Below are positions 31,484 to 40,380 of a stretch of DNA of 45,255 nucleotides, in pieces. The notes under the pieces were generated by a model. The model was given only the letters and a program-made list of their open reading frames with translations. It made no database searches and was not told the DNA's origin. A program made the translations under genes and the position numbers. Numbering within the stretch: position 1 is the first letter of the stretch; each line of letters begins with the position of its first letter. The DNA is from CALVGQ01 sp964369385 (lineage in GTDB: Bacteria; Bacillota_I; Bacilli_A; Erysipelotrichales; Erysipelotrichaceae), in NCBI GenBank assembly GCA_964369385.1, contig CAYJEY010000018.1, forward strand, positions 1 to 45,255, read 5' to 3'.

Positions 31484-33574
31484 ATGAAAATTAGTACACC
31501 ATTTGATGATTTCGGATCCCTCGTCTTTGATGAGCGCTTAATGAAGGACAGACTTCCTTATCCTTCATATATTACTTGGAAACAAACTGTTTCAAGAGAA
31601 AACAAGTTAGATCGCAACACTGCAGATGACATTGCACATGCAATGAAGCGTTGGGCACTTGAAAACAATTGTACCCATTTCACTCACTGGTTCCAACCAA
31701 TGACAGGTTCAACTGCTGAAAAACACGACTCATTTATTGAACCAGATGAGGAGAATCGTCCACTCGTTCGTTTTTCTGGAAAAAGCCTTATTAAAGGTGA
31801 GCCAGATGCATCTAGTTTTCCAAATGGTGGATTACGTGCAACATTTGAAGCACGTGGTTACACATATTGGGATTGCACAAGTCCTGCATTCATCCGTGAT
31901 AACGTACTCTGTATTCCAAGTGTTTTCGTTTCATATACTGGAGAGAGCTTAGATAAAAAATCACCACTACTAAAATCAATAAGTGTTTTAAGTGAAGCAG
32001 CTACTAAAATAGTTAATATTTTTGGTGATAAAGATGTAAAAGTCGTAAATACAATGGTTGGTCTTGAACAAGAGTATTTCCTTGTCGACCGTAAATTTTA
32101 TGATGCACGCTTAGACTTAAAATTAACAGGACGCACACTATTTGGAGCAATGGCACCTAAAGGTCAAGAATTAGATGATCATTACTTTGGAAGTATTCCT
32201 ACACGTGTTGCTCAATTTATGAAGGAAGTCAACCAAGAATGTTGGAAACTTGGTATTTATGCTAAAGCTGAACACAATGAAGTTGCCCCAGGTCAATTTG
32301 AAATAGCTCCAATATTTTCAACTGCCAATATTGCAGTAGATCAAAATCAATTGATGATGGACATCTTACGTAAATCTGCTTCAAATCATGGTTTTGCCTG
32401 CTTGCTCCATGAAAAACCATTTCAAGGTATCAATGGATCTGGTAAACACAACAACTGGTCACTTGTTACAGATGATGGTCAAAATCTATTTGAACCAGGT
32501 GATAAACCATCAGAAAATGTTCGTTTTCTATTATTTATTTGTGCCTTTATTAAAGCTGTAGATACTTACCCTGAATTATTGAGAATGGTTGCATCAGATG
32601 CAGGGAATGATCATCGCCTTGGAGCAAATGAAGCACCACCGGCAATCATTTCTGTCTTCTTAGGAAGTGTCATTGAAGATTGCTTGATGAATATGATTAC
32701 TCCTGAGTCTAAACAAACTCCTAAATCAAATGATAGCTCTTTCTCGCCAATCTCTGGTCTAGCCTATATTCCAAAAGATAATACTGACCGCAATCGCACT
32801 TCACCAATGGCTTTCACAGGAAATAAATTTGAATTCCGCATGGTTGGATCATCTTTATCAAGTGCCTCTGCTAATATTGCTTTAAACACAATTATGGCAG
32901 ATGTCCTTAAGGAATTAGCAACGCACCTTGAAGACTTAAAATACAAGCATGATATTCGTGAAAAAGCTTTAGAACTTTGTAAAGATATCATCACTAAGCA
33001 CCACCGTATACTTTTCTCGGGTGATGGATATAGTCAAGGTTGGGTTGAAGAAGCTGCACGTCGTGGACTTCCTAATATTCCGTCTTATATTGAATCAGTA
33101 CAGTACTTAACAGCTCCCAAAAATATCGATCTCTATACTCGTAATCAGGTTTTAACAAAAGTTGAACTTGAAGCTCGTAGTGATATCTTAGTTGAGCAAT
33201 ATATTAAAACAATTGAAATTGAAGTCAAAACTTTATCAAACATGGTTAATAAAGAAATCATTCCATCAATGATTAAGCACTTAGAACTATTATCTCGTGT
33301 TCCAAGTACTGTACTTGCTTCACCTTATTTCGTAACTAACATCAAGACAATTTCAACTCAAATTGAAGAACTTCATACAAAATGCAATAAATGTCACCAA
33401 CATTTAAGCGATTTGCTTGCTTCTGGTCATACAAGTGAAGTAGGTATTCGTATTCATCATGAAGTGATTCCAATGTTTAATGAAATTCGCTCAATCATCG
33501 ATTGTTATGAAGTGAACGCACCAAAAGAATGTTACAACATTCCAACATACGACGAAATGTTATTCACATTTTAG
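31484..33574 (+). CDS. glnN: Glutamine synthetase type III
   Basis: A 696-residue GSIII enzyme, full length for the family (about 700), making glutamine from glutamate, ammonia and ATP. Hallmarks: NGGLRATFEARGYTYWD near the N-terminus, GLEQEYFLVD, AEHNEVAPGQFEIAPIF (Glu metal ligands), GSGKHNNWSL (the GSIII form of the glutamate-binding loop) and GNKFEFRMVGSS. The start follows AAAAAGGAGATAATAAA. It is a single-gene unit with a consensus promoter and a strong terminator. No GlnR or PII gene is adjacent. Confidence 0.96.
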   Translation: MKISTPFDDFGSLVFDERLMKDRLPYPSYITWKQTVSRENKLDRNTADDIAHAMKRWALENNCTHFTHWFQPMTGSTAEKHDSFIEPDEENRPLVRFSGKSLIKGEPDASSFPNGGLRATFEARGYTYWDCTSPAFIRDNVLCIPSVFVSYTGESLDKKSPLLKSISVLSEAATKIVNIFGDKDVKVVNTMVGLEQEYFLVDRKFYDARLDLKLTGRTLFGAMAPKGQELDDHYFGSIPTRVAQFMKEVNQECWKLGIYAKAEHNEVAPGQFEIAPIFSTANIAVDQNQLMMDILRKSASNHGFACLLHEKPFQGINGSGKHNNWSLVTDDGQNLFEPGDKPSENVRFLLFICAFIKAVDTYPELLRMVASDAGNDHRLGANEAPPAIISVFLGSVIEDCLMNMITPESKQTPKSNDSSFSPISGLAYIPKDNTDRNRTSPMAFTGNKFEFRMVGSSLSSASANIALNTIMADVLKELATHLEDLKYKHDIREKALELCKDIITKHHRILFSGDGYSQGWVEEAARRGLPNIPSYIESVQYLTAPKNIDLYTRNQVLTKVELEARSDILVEQYIKTIEIEVKTLSNMVNKEIIPSMIKHLELLSRVPSTVLASPYFVTNIKTISTQIEELHTKCNKCHQHLSDLLASGHTSEVGIRIHHEVIPMFNEIRSIIDCYEVNAPKECYNIPTYDEMLFTF

Positions 33575-33577
33575 TTT

Positions 33578-33615
33578 AAAAAAGTAAGTATCCCGCATGA
33601 GATACTTACTTTTTT
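33578..33615. terminator. Bidirectional terminator
   Basis: Long stem 33578-33592 / 33601-33614 with A/T runs on both sides, between convergent glnN and the AI-2E family gene. Confidence 0.9.
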
Positions 33616-34750
33616 ATAATTGAATTTGTTTTTGAGCAAGGCGTTTATGTACTTCGCCTTTAATAAGCACATAAATCACAGAGAATATTGGTACACCAAG
33701 GAACATTCCTACAATACCAAACATTGCTCCACCTACAATAATCGCAAAGAGTACCCATAATTTAGGCAATCCCAGCGAGTCACCAAGAATTTTTGGTCCC
33801 AAGATATTTCCATCAAATTGTTGTAAAGCTAGAATCCAAACCATAAAGACTAGCGATTGTTCAGGATTAGTAATCAACAAGATAAAAACAGAAGGTATAG
33901 CTCCAATGAAAGGTCCAAAGAATGGAATCATATTTGTAACTCCAACAATAAAACTAATCAACACAGCAAACTCTAATCCAAGTATCAACATCCCAATATA
34001 ACAAATTATGCCAATAATCAACGAATCAATGAATTTACCCACGACAAATTGTTTAAACATGCGGCTACTTAGATGTGTTAAATCAACTAACCACTCAGCT
34101 TGTTTTTTAGGAAAGATTGCATATGTTACTTGTTTTGCATTTAAATAAAAATGTTCACGGTCAAGCATAATATATACAGCTACAATGATTCCTACAAACA
34201 TACTAACCACACTACTTACAATTTGAAATGAATATCCCAAGATTGTTGGTGCTTGTTGTTGTATTACTGTTAATACTCTATTCATGATGTTTTCTGCATT
34301 GTCTACTACCCAAACAAGAGCATCTGAAAACAATTGATTATTTTGTACTAAATCCTCAAAATAAGCTTCACTTGAAACTAAATATGCTTGGAAATTACTT
34401 GTAAAGGTCAAGACACTCGCGTATACTTGAGATCCTAAAATCACAAGAAATAGAACCAATCCTACTAACATTGAAATCGTTGCAATTGTCACTGCAATTT
34501 TTCTTTTTGTCGGAGCTTTAAATTTTGCATTTTTAAACCATTTTGTTTCAATTATTGCGACAAAGCTATTTAATAAAAAGGCTAAAGAAAACCCTAAGAT
34601 GAATGGAAGCACCATCCCAACCAATCCTTTGATCGTATCATTAATTACGTTTAGATTGTGAATAAATGCATAAAAACTAATAATAATAATTCCCGATAAG
34701 GAAAATGCAATTACTTTCTCTTTTGTTTCACTATTTATGTTTACTTTCAT
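33614..34750 (-). CDS. AI-2E transporter family membrane protein
   Basis: A 378-residue membrane protein with about eight helices, of the PerM/AI-2E exporter family (B. subtilis YtvI/YdbI type). Conserved features: the N-terminal helix pair, a large soluble loop (about 130-180), then FIVGVTNMIPFFGPFIGAIP and LQQFDGNILGPKILGDSLGL, a signature near the C-terminus. Some members are Na+/H+ antiporters, so the autoinducer label is only a family name. Single gene; a weak promoter (TTGATG, 16 bases, TATAAG) lies upstream. Confidence 0.85.
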   Translation of the reverse strand: MKVNINSETKEKVIAFSLSGIIIISFYAFIHNLNVINDTIKGLVGMVLPFILGFSLAFLLNSFVAIIETKWFKNAKFKAPTKRKIAVTIATISMLVGLVLFLVILGSQVYASVLTFTSNFQAYLVSSEAYFEDLVQNNQLFSDALVWVVDNAENIMNRVLTVIQQQAPTILGYSFQIVSSVVSMFVGIIVAVYIMLDREHFYLNAKQVTYAIFPKKQAEWLVDLTHLSSRMFKQFVVGKFIDSLIIGIICYIGMLILGLEFAVLISFIVGVTNMIPFFGPFIGAIPSVFILLITNPEQSLVFMVWILALQQFDGNILGPKILGDSLGLPKLWVLFAIIVGGAMFGIVGMFLGVPIFSVIYVLIKGEVHKRLAQKQIQL

Positions 34751-34825
34751 AATATCACCACTTATATTTTACCATGCACCTACATCAATATCTATCCATT
34801 TCCTTTAAAACATGATAAAATATTT

Positions 34826-34842
34826 CTTAAGAAATTCTTAAG
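34826..34842. promoter_or_regulatory. 17-bp palindrome over the start site of an unknown gene
   Basis: CTTAAGAA-A-TTCTTAAG with perfect 8-base arms. It follows a -10-like TAAAAT (34816-34821), so it covers the probable transcription start, and it merges with the ribosome binding site (AAGGAG, 34840-34845). An operator or a leader hairpin hiding the ribosome binding site are both possible. Confidence 0.5.
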
Positions 34843-34852
34843 GAGATATTTT

Positions 34853-35338
34853 ATGATAGAGATGATTATTGGTTTAGTATTTGGTTCAGTTTTATTTGTG
34901 ACATTTTTTCTAGACTATCGTTCAATGAAAAAAAACACAAAAAGTTTATTGCAACGCCATAAAGATGCACAATTAGTAGATACTCCAAAAAAGACAAGTA
35001 TCTTAAATGGTTTAGGTATTTTACTTGGTTTACTCACAATTATACTTGGTTATAGTCTAAATGATATGTTGAATTTATCGCTTGGAATCGCACTTGTGTT
35101 GATGTTTTCAGGACAATTTTTATCCTTACTTTATCGTAACCGCTATTATATGGTAGAAGGTGGAGTAATTACTGGAGGACATCACATCAAATTCAAATCA
35201 GTAAAGACACTACGCGTTCAACGTGTGTTATTGATGAAGAGTTATACATTATCTACTTTCAATGGTCAAGATATGGTTCTCTACAAAGATGTTGCAGAAT
35301 ATTTAAGTCAACATACAAAAAAACAAATTACAAAATAA
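34853..35338 (+). CDS. Unknown membrane protein with C-terminal soluble domain
   Basis: A 161-residue protein I cannot assign to a family. It has an N-terminal helix (3-21), a basic loop (RSMKKNTKSLLQRHKDAQ), two further helices (about 47-64 and 71-92), then a soluble tail of about 65 residues with short strands (YYMVEGGVITGGHHIKFKSV, KTLRVQRVLLM), loosely like a PH-like stress-protein domain. The ribosome binding site AAGGAGATATTTT is good. Single gene with its own terminator and an upstream palindrome that may regulate it. Confidence 0.65.
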   Translation: MIEMIIGLVFGSVLFVTFFLDYRSMKKNTKSLLQRHKDAQLVDTPKKTSILNGLGILLGLLTIILGYSLNDMLNLSLGIALVLMFSGQFLSLLYRNRYYMVEGGVITGGHHIKFKSVKTLRVQRVLLMKSYTLSTFNGQDMVLYKDVAEYLSQHTKKQITK

Positions 35339-35370
35339 ACAGAAAGTAATCTAAGCTTTCTGTTTTTTTT
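35337..35370 (+). terminator. Terminator after the unknown membrane protein gene
   Basis: Ten-pair stem (35337-35346 / 35356-35365), 9-base loop, then a T run. Confidence 0.85.
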
Positions 35371-35378
35371 GGTATACT
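35370..35378 (+). promoter_or_regulatory. Extended -10 promoter of the nuclease-chr unit
   Basis: TGG-TATACT directly after the preceding terminator. No clear -35. The leader would be about 10 bases, starting close to AGAGGTG. Confidence 0.45.
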
Positions 35379-35394
35379 AGTAGAGGTGATAAAA

Positions 35395-36183
35395 ATGCGA
35401 ATAATGACATTCAATTTAAAAAATGATACAATATTTACCCTTAAACACATGCGGTGGCAACAGCGCAAACAAGCTGTATTACATATATTAAAACACTACC
35501 AACCAGATGTTGTTGGATTTCAAGAACTCACACTAAGTATGAAAGCAGATTTGCAACAACACTTACCTGAATATCACTTTGTTGGTCAGGCAAGAGTTCC
35601 AACAGAATTCGATAAAAATGAACAAACAAATATTGCCTACAAAAGGCAAATATTTCATTGTCTTTATGAATCTACATTCTGGTTATCCAGCACGCCTACA
35701 ATTCATGGAAGTAAGAATATACTAAGTGTTTTCCCACGTATTTGTACTATAGCTAAACTTGAACACGTTGAATCAAAAAAAGTTTATACCCTATACAATA
35801 CACATCTTGATCACCTGTTTAGTATAAATCGTAAAAAAGGGCTTGATGTCATCAGTAAATGGATGAGTGAGTATCAAGATACTCACCATGTTATTCTAAT
35901 GGGGGATTTCAATACACATAATGAAAGCGTCGCTGTACAAACTTTTTTATCTCAAAATACACGATTAAAAAGTATCTATGACTTATATGATTTAAAACCT
36001 CACAACACAATTCACTCAGGTTTTGGGCATCAAAACTACAAATCAAAGCCAATTGATTACATTTTTATCAGTGATACATTAGAAATCGTTGATGCAAAAA
36101 TTATACATGGTAAAGTGAATGGTGTTTATCCCTCTGACCACTATCCTGTTATATGTGATTTAAACGACAAGGAGAAATTATGA
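35395..36183 (+). CDS. Endonuclease/exonuclease/phosphatase family protein
   Basis: A 262-residue EEP-fold hydrolase with all catalytic motifs: MTFNLKND (Asn), VVGFQEL (Glu metal ligand), YNTHLDHL (His), MGDFNTHNE (Asp-Asn) and the terminal SDHYPV (Asp-His pair). No signal peptide. The fold is shared by DNases, sphingomyelinases and inositol phosphatases, so the substrate cannot be named. ATG 35395 is 6 bases after AGAGGTG; the upstream in-frame GTG belongs to that site. Its stop overlaps the first chromate-transporter gene (ATGA). Confidence 0.85.
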   Translation: MRIMTFNLKNDTIFTLKHMRWQQRKQAVLHILKHYQPDVVGFQELTLSMKADLQQHLPEYHFVGQARVPTEFDKNEQTNIAYKRQIFHCLYESTFWLSSTPTIHGSKNILSVFPRICTIAKLEHVESKKVYTLYNTHLDHLFSINRKKGLDVISKWMSEYQDTHHVILMGDFNTHNESVAVQTFLSQNTRLKSIYDLYDLKPHNTIHSGFGHQNYKSKPIDYIFISDTLEIVDAKIIHGKVNGVYPSDHYPVICDLNDKEKL

Positions 36184-36725
36184 AAACATATATAGATTTG
36201 TTTATTACTTTTTTTAAGATGGGAGCAGTAACCTTTGGTGGTGGCTATGCTATGCTCCCAATTTTAGAGGAAGAAGTCGTCCGTCGCCATCAATGGGCAA
36301 CCAAAGAAGACCTAATGAATTACTATGCAGTTGCCCAATGTACCCCTGGTATTATTGCAATAAATGTATCTACATTTATTGGATACTACCAAAAAGGGAT
36401 TTTAGGTGCTATTGCATCTACCATGGGCATCGTTTTTCCTTCCCTTATTATCATTACCATCATTGCTGCTTTTTTAGGTAATTTCAAAGAACTCGAAATC
36501 ATTCAACATGCCCTGTCTGGACTTCGAATTGGTGTTTGTGCAATTGTTTTTACATCAATCCTAAAATTAGCAAAGTCTGGAATCAAAGACTTGTTTGGAA
36601 TTGGTCTATTCCTACTTGTATTTTGTGTTAGCCTACTCAGTGATATTTCAGTCATATGGATTACACTTTTTGCTATGCTCTGTGGTGTTGTTAAAATGAA
36701 AGTAGAGGAAAATAAACATGACTGA
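36180..36725 (+). CDS. Chromate transporter family, half-size subunit 1
   Basis: A 181-residue membrane protein of the short-chain CHR family with about five to six helices. The N-terminal FKMGAVTFGGGYAMLPILEE and the AQCTPGIIAINVSTFIGY motif are diagnostic. Short-chain members work as pairs encoded by adjacent genes, as here; proven members export chromate, but many host genomes have no chromate phenotype. It overlaps the preceding gene by 4 and the next by 8 bases. Confidence 0.88.
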   Translation: MKTYIDLFITFFKMGAVTFGGGYAMLPILEEEVVRRHQWATKEDLMNYYAVAQCTPGIIAINVSTFIGYYQKGILGAIASTMGIVFPSLIIITIIAAFLGNFKELEIIQHALSGLRIGVCAIVFTSILKLAKSGIKDLFGIGLFLLVFCVSLLSDISVIWITLFAMLCGVVKMKVEENKHD

Positions 36726-37284
36726 ACTTTTCCTACTTTACTATGAGTTTTTTAAAGCTGGTCTATTTGCACTCGGTGGTGGTCTTGCTACAATTCCATT
36801 CCTAAGTCAAATGGGAGATCAACACGGTTGGTTTGATGCCCAAACATTAGGTGATATGATCGCAATATCTGAAAGTACTCCTGGTGCTATTGGAGTCAAC
36901 ATGGCTACTTATACTGGTTATCATGTTGGTGGGGTCTTAGGAGCCTTTATTGCAACATTGGGTCTTGTGACGCCAAGTATTATCATTATCGTTTTGATTG
37001 CCCAAGCTCTTGCGAAGTTTAAAGAAAACCGTTATGTCCAAGCTATCTTTATAGGTATTCGCCCCTCAGTTGTTGCCCTCATATCTGTTGCAACATTATC
37101 GATCTTCACAAGTTCAGTCATCTTTACAGACAAAGTGATTCAAAGCGGTAATTTACTGGATGCTTTTGATATCAGGACAATTTTATTATTCATTTTCATA
37201 CTCATTGGTTGTCTAAAAATTAAAGTTCATCCAATTGTTTGGATTGCCTTAAGTGCCCTGATTGGTATCATCGCAAATTTATAA
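36718..37284 (+). CDS. Chromate transporter family, half-size subunit 2
   Basis: A 188-residue partner of the preceding subunit. It shows FKAGLFALGGGLATIPFLSQ and AISESTPGAIGVNMATYTGY, the same motifs in a diverged copy; membrane orientation is expected to be opposite in the pair. Translation is coupled through an 8-base overlap. Two hairpins follow, one serving this gene and one the convergent minus-strand gene. Confidence 0.88.
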   Translation: MTELFLLYYEFFKAGLFALGGGLATIPFLSQMGDQHGWFDAQTLGDMIAISESTPGAIGVNMATYTGYHVGGVLGAFIATLGLVTPSIIIIVLIAQALAKFKENRYVQAIFIGIRPSVVALISVATLSIFTSSVIFTDKVIQSGNLLDAFDIRTILLFIFILIGCLKIKVHPIVWIALSALIGIIANL

Positions 37285-37307
37285 AAAAACATCCTAGATT
37301 TAGGATG
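37283..37307 (-). terminator. Terminator for the ABC-F/small membrane protein unit
   Basis: Minus-strand stem CATCCTA/TAGGATG (37301-37307 with 37290-37296), then seven T (A at 37283-37289). Confidence 0.75.
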
Positions 37308-37313
37308 CTATGT

Positions 37314-37349
37314 CCCCTCTTTACTAAACAAGTAATGAGGGGATTTTTA
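37314..37349 (+). terminator. Terminator after the chromate transporter pair
   Basis: Stem CCCCTC/GAGGGG (37314-37319 / 37337-37342) extended by TTACT/AGTAA past a T-T mismatch, then ATTTTTAT. Confidence 0.8.
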
Positions 37350-37353
37350 TGAA

Positions 37354-37584
37354 TTATAGAAATTGAAAGTATCCCATACAAAGAGCTAATGTGCAAATTG
37401 TGTAAAGGCTTGCTTTCATCAAATTTTTTTCAATTATCTGCAAAACTATATTTACTATCCCAATAAAAGTAATTGCACCAACGGCAATCAACCATGTAAA
37501 AAGTCCTTGAATAAAATTAAACTCAATGATCACAAGTACGGCAATGACTAAATATAAAACTTCAGATGTATTTGACTTTTTCAC
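37354..37584 (-). CDS. Unknown small membrane protein
   Basis: A 76-residue protein with three hydrophobic segments (about 8-25, 27-46, 53-75), no recognised family. I favour start GTG 37584: it overlaps the ABC-F stop (GTGA) and has GGAGG 10 bases upstream. An ATG 10 codons earlier (37614) would overlap the ABC-F gene by 34 bases. Translational coupling suggests co-expression with the ABC-F protein, nothing more. Confidence 0.6.
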   Translation of the reverse strand: MKKSNTSEVLYLVIAVLVIIEFNFIQGLFTWLIAVGAITFIGIVNIVLQIIEKNLMKASLYTICTLALCMGYFQFL

Positions 37585-39443
37585 CCATCTATTTCCTCCA
37601 TCAATTCTTCCCATTTGGCATGTAACTGTTCTAAGTTATTGACTTCCTCATCAATGTGTTGATCCAACTCATTCATTTTATTGAAGTCTTGGTAGTACTC
37701 CGGTTCAAATCGGAGTTCTCGAAGTTCCTCTAACTTCACTTCTTGTAGCTCAATTTTAGCCTCAATTTTTTTTACATCACTCGGCGATGGACGACGGCGT
37801 TGAACGACTTTTTCCTTAACCTCTTGTTGTTTCTTAAACGAGGTTGAAATCTCCACTCCTTGTTGTGCAAGTAAATAATCTTGCCAACCAAATGGATAAT
37901 ATATCGCCTTTCCATCTTTTATCTCAAGAATAGCATTGGACATTTTTTCAATGAAGTAGCGATCATGTGATACAAATAAAAGAGTTCCCTCATAATCCGT
38001 TAGCGCTTCTTCTAATGCTTCTCTTCCAACAATATCAAGGTGATTTGTTGGTTCATCAAGTATAATAAAGTTTGCATTTTTTTGCATTAATTTAGCTAGA
38101 CTGAGGCGAACCTTCTCGCCTCCTGACAACACATCAACTGTTTTAAAGACATCGTCAGCCGAAAATAAGAATGATCCTAGAATAGTCCTAACTTGAGTAT
38201 GATCCAATTTTGGATTTTCATTCCAACATTCTTCTAATACTGTATTAGATCTTACAAATTGTGCTAATTGTTGATCAAAATATGCTGGATCAATTTGATG
38301 ACCAAATAAGATTTCACCACCAAGTGGATTTACCTGTTGCATCAACGTTTTTACAAAAGTAGATTTACCGTGACCATTTGGTCCAATCACGGCAATTCGC
38401 TGCGACTGCATCACTTTAAGGTCTATTGTAGCTAATACTTCATCATAGCCAATTTGAAGTTGGTGAACTTCAACTACATTTTTACCGCCTTTTCGCTCAC
38501 ATCTAAATCGTGCTTTAAATGCTTTGTTGTCATCTCTTGATGGTGCATCAATTTTCTCCATACGATCTAAGTATTTTATTTTACTTTGGGCAAATGCTGC
38601 CTTATTTTTCTTATATCGAAATTTTTCAATGAGTTGATTTAGTCGAACAATTTCTTCTTGTTGATTTTTATATTGCCTTTCGATATACTCTTGGCTTGCC
38701 TGCTTTTGCTTTACAAAGTTAGAATAATTCCCTACATACCGTGTCGCTCGATGATATTCAATCTCGTAGACTACATCAGCGATAGCATCTATAAATGCCC
38801 TATCATGAGAAACCATGACAACAGCCTTAGGATATCTTTTAATATACCCTTCAAGCCATGTGACTGTTTGCAAATCTAAATGATTCGTCGGCTCATCAAG
38901 TAAAAGAATATCTGGCTTAGAGAGTAACAACTTGGCAAAAGCTAAACGCGTTTTTTGCCCACCTGAAAATGTTGAAATGGGACGATCTAATTCTTCTTCA
39001 TTAAATCCAAACTTACTAAACACTGTAAGCATTTCAGATTGCCAGGTGTATCCACCTAAATCTTCAAACTGTTGTTGTAAAGTTGCATAGCGATTCAATA
39101 CTTCATCACTGTAATCATCTGCCATTTTTTCAGTAAGCTGATTCATCATTTTTTCTATTTCAAATAGCTTATCAAAAACTTCCATACAGTCTTCTTTTAC
39201 GCTTATTTCTTGATTTTTAAATACATTTTGCGCTAAATAACCAATTGTAAGTCCACTTATCTTATGAATTTCTCCACGATCTAATCGTAGTTCTGACATC
39301 ATAACTTTAAGTAATGTTGTTTTACCACAACCATTTCTTCCAACAATTGCTATTTTTTCATTATTTCTAACTTCAAACTGCACATCCTCAAACACGAGAC
39401 TTGCACCATAGCTAATTGTTCCTTTATTCATTTGGTATTTCAT
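37581..39443 (-). CDS. ABC-F family ATPase
   Basis: A 620-residue soluble protein with two ABC domains in one chain and no membrane part. Domain 1: Walker A GRNGCGKTT (35-43), signature FSGGQKTRLA, Walker B ILLLDEPTNHLD. Linker with KNKAAFAQSKIKYLDRM (P-site tRNA interaction motif region). Domain 2: GPNGHGKST, LSGGEKVRLS, IILDEPTNHLD. A charged coiled coil ends the protein (about 560-620). ABC-F proteins act on ribosomes; this architecture with a C-terminal coiled coil is like YdiF/YfmR/Uup housekeeping types rather than a clear antibiotic-resistance subtype. It overlaps a small membrane gene. Confidence 0.93.
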   Translation of the reverse strand: MKYQMNKGTISYGASLVFEDVQFEVRNNEKIAIVGRNGCGKTTLLKVMMSELRLDRGEIHKISGLTIGYLAQNVFKNQEISVKEDCMEVFDKLFEIEKMMNQLTEKMADDYSDEVLNRYATLQQQFEDLGGYTWQSEMLTVFSKFGFNEEELDRPISTFSGGQKTRLAFAKLLLSKPDILLLDEPTNHLDLQTVTWLEGYIKRYPKAVVMVSHDRAFIDAIADVVYEIEYHRATRYVGNYSNFVKQKQASQEYIERQYKNQQEEIVRLNQLIEKFRYKKNKAAFAQSKIKYLDRMEKIDAPSRDDNKAFKARFRCERKGGKNVVEVHQLQIGYDEVLATIDLKVMQSQRIAVIGPNGHGKSTFVKTLMQQVNPLGGEILFGHQIDPAYFDQQLAQFVRSNTVLEECWNENPKLDHTQVRTILGSFLFSADDVFKTVDVLSGGEKVRLSLAKLMQKNANFIILDEPTNHLDIVGREALEEALTDYEGTLLFVSHDRYFIEKMSNAILEIKDGKAIYYPFGWQDYLLAQQGVEISTSFKKQQEVKEKVVQRRRPSPSDVKKIEAKIELQEVKLEELRELRFEPEYYQDFNKMNELDQHIDEEVNNLEQLHAKWEELMEEIDG

Positions 39444-39487
39444 ATTTTCACCTACTTTTCTCTATATCTAAGTAGTTTACTGATTAC

Positions 39488-40300
39488 TTATAATCTTATA
39501 TCTACAATATGTTTTGGATTTTGTTTCTCTAGTGGTGGAAGTGTCATATAACTTGGTGCAATCCCCATACATAAAAATTCATGAGGATTACTTGCAATAG
39601 GCAAGCTCAGATGTTCAAATGGAACACGTTGAACTGGAAAAATATGCTCTTTTCTAAAAATAAAAGGCTTAAGTGGAGATTTAAATGTCCAAGTTAGGTC
39701 AAACCCCACATAATCTGACTTGCGGTTACACTTCCCATATAGTCTCGTATTCCACATAAATAATCTCTTCAATGGCATAAAATCTAGCTTCAAATTATCT
39801 AACAATACAAGCCCTGGTACCATTAAATAATTAAAGAGGCGAAATGGTAAGTCCACTAGTTTATTTGGCGTGCAGTAGTCATATACAAACACATCAATAA
39901 AGACACCATCACTATCTGCGCAACGATTTTTGAGTAGACTGTTCACTTCTTCAATGTAGGTTCCCTTTTTTCTAATTTTCATGCCAGGTATTAGCACATT
40001 ATATTGCTTATGAGTCTCAATACATTGGAAGCAATAATCATCGCTCAAATCTTGTTTAAGTGCATCGATGAATCGCTTATAATCATCTACCATCATCGCG
40101 ATATCTAAATCATCATCCCAGGGTATAAACCCTTGATGGCGAACGGCACCTAAGGCACTACCACCATTTAAAAAATATGGAATATTGTGTTTTACACATA
40201 TCTTATCAATGACCTCAATCATTTCTAATAACACGGCATGTACATCATGTACAAAAACTTGAGAACCATCTTCATTTGTCTTTAATAAATATTGTTTCAT
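39488..40300 (-). CDS. LicD-family phosphotransferase
   Basis: A 270-residue protein of the LicD/nucleotidyltransferase-like family. The signature is clear: PYFLNGGSALGAVRHQGF then IPWDDDLDIAM (metal-binding acidic residues), and DGVFIDVFVYDY. LicD enzymes transfer phosphocholine from CDP-choline onto surface glycans; other members transfer other phospho-groups. The rest of a lic operon (licA, licB, licC) is not here, so the donor is uncertain. The sequence is transcribed from its own consensus-like promoter and may continue into the ABC-F gene 44 bases downstream. Confidence 0.85.
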   Translation of the reverse strand: MKQYLLKTNEDGSQVFVHDVHAVLLEMIEVIDKICVKHNIPYFLNGGSALGAVRHQGFIPWDDDLDIAMMVDDYKRFIDALKQDLSDDYCFQCIETHKQYNVLIPGMKIRKKGTYIEEVNSLLKNRCADSDGVFIDVFVYDYCTPNKLVDLPFRLFNYLMVPGLVLLDNLKLDFMPLKRLFMWNTRLYGKCNRKSDYVGFDLTWTFKSPLKPFIFRKEHIFPVQRVPFEHLSLPIASNPHEFLCMGIAPSYMTLPPLEKQNPKHIVDIRL

Positions 40301-40317
40301 ATCATCACCCTTATAGT

Positions 40318-40346
40318 ATTATAATGCAAATGTCTTTTTCATACAA
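40318..40346 (-). promoter_or_regulatory. Promoter of licD
   Basis: Minus strand TTGTAT (40341-40346), 17-base spacer, TATAAT (40318-40323), just after the asnS terminator. Confidence 0.75.
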
Positions 40347-40354
40347 GAAAGACC

Positions 40355-40380
40355 AAAGAAAAACGAGGTTGCCCTCGTTT
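40355..40380 (-). terminator. Terminator after asnS
   Basis: Minus-strand stem AAACGAGG/CCTCGTTT (40373-40380 with 40361-40368), 4-base loop, then TTCTTT. It overlaps two bases of the stop codon. Confidence 0.8.

Noticed and set aside
37581..39443. Antibiotic-resistance ABC-F protein
   Set aside because: The linker and C-terminal coiled coil look like housekeeping YdiF/YfmR/Uup types, and no leader-peptide attenuator typical of resistance ABC-F genes is seen upstream.
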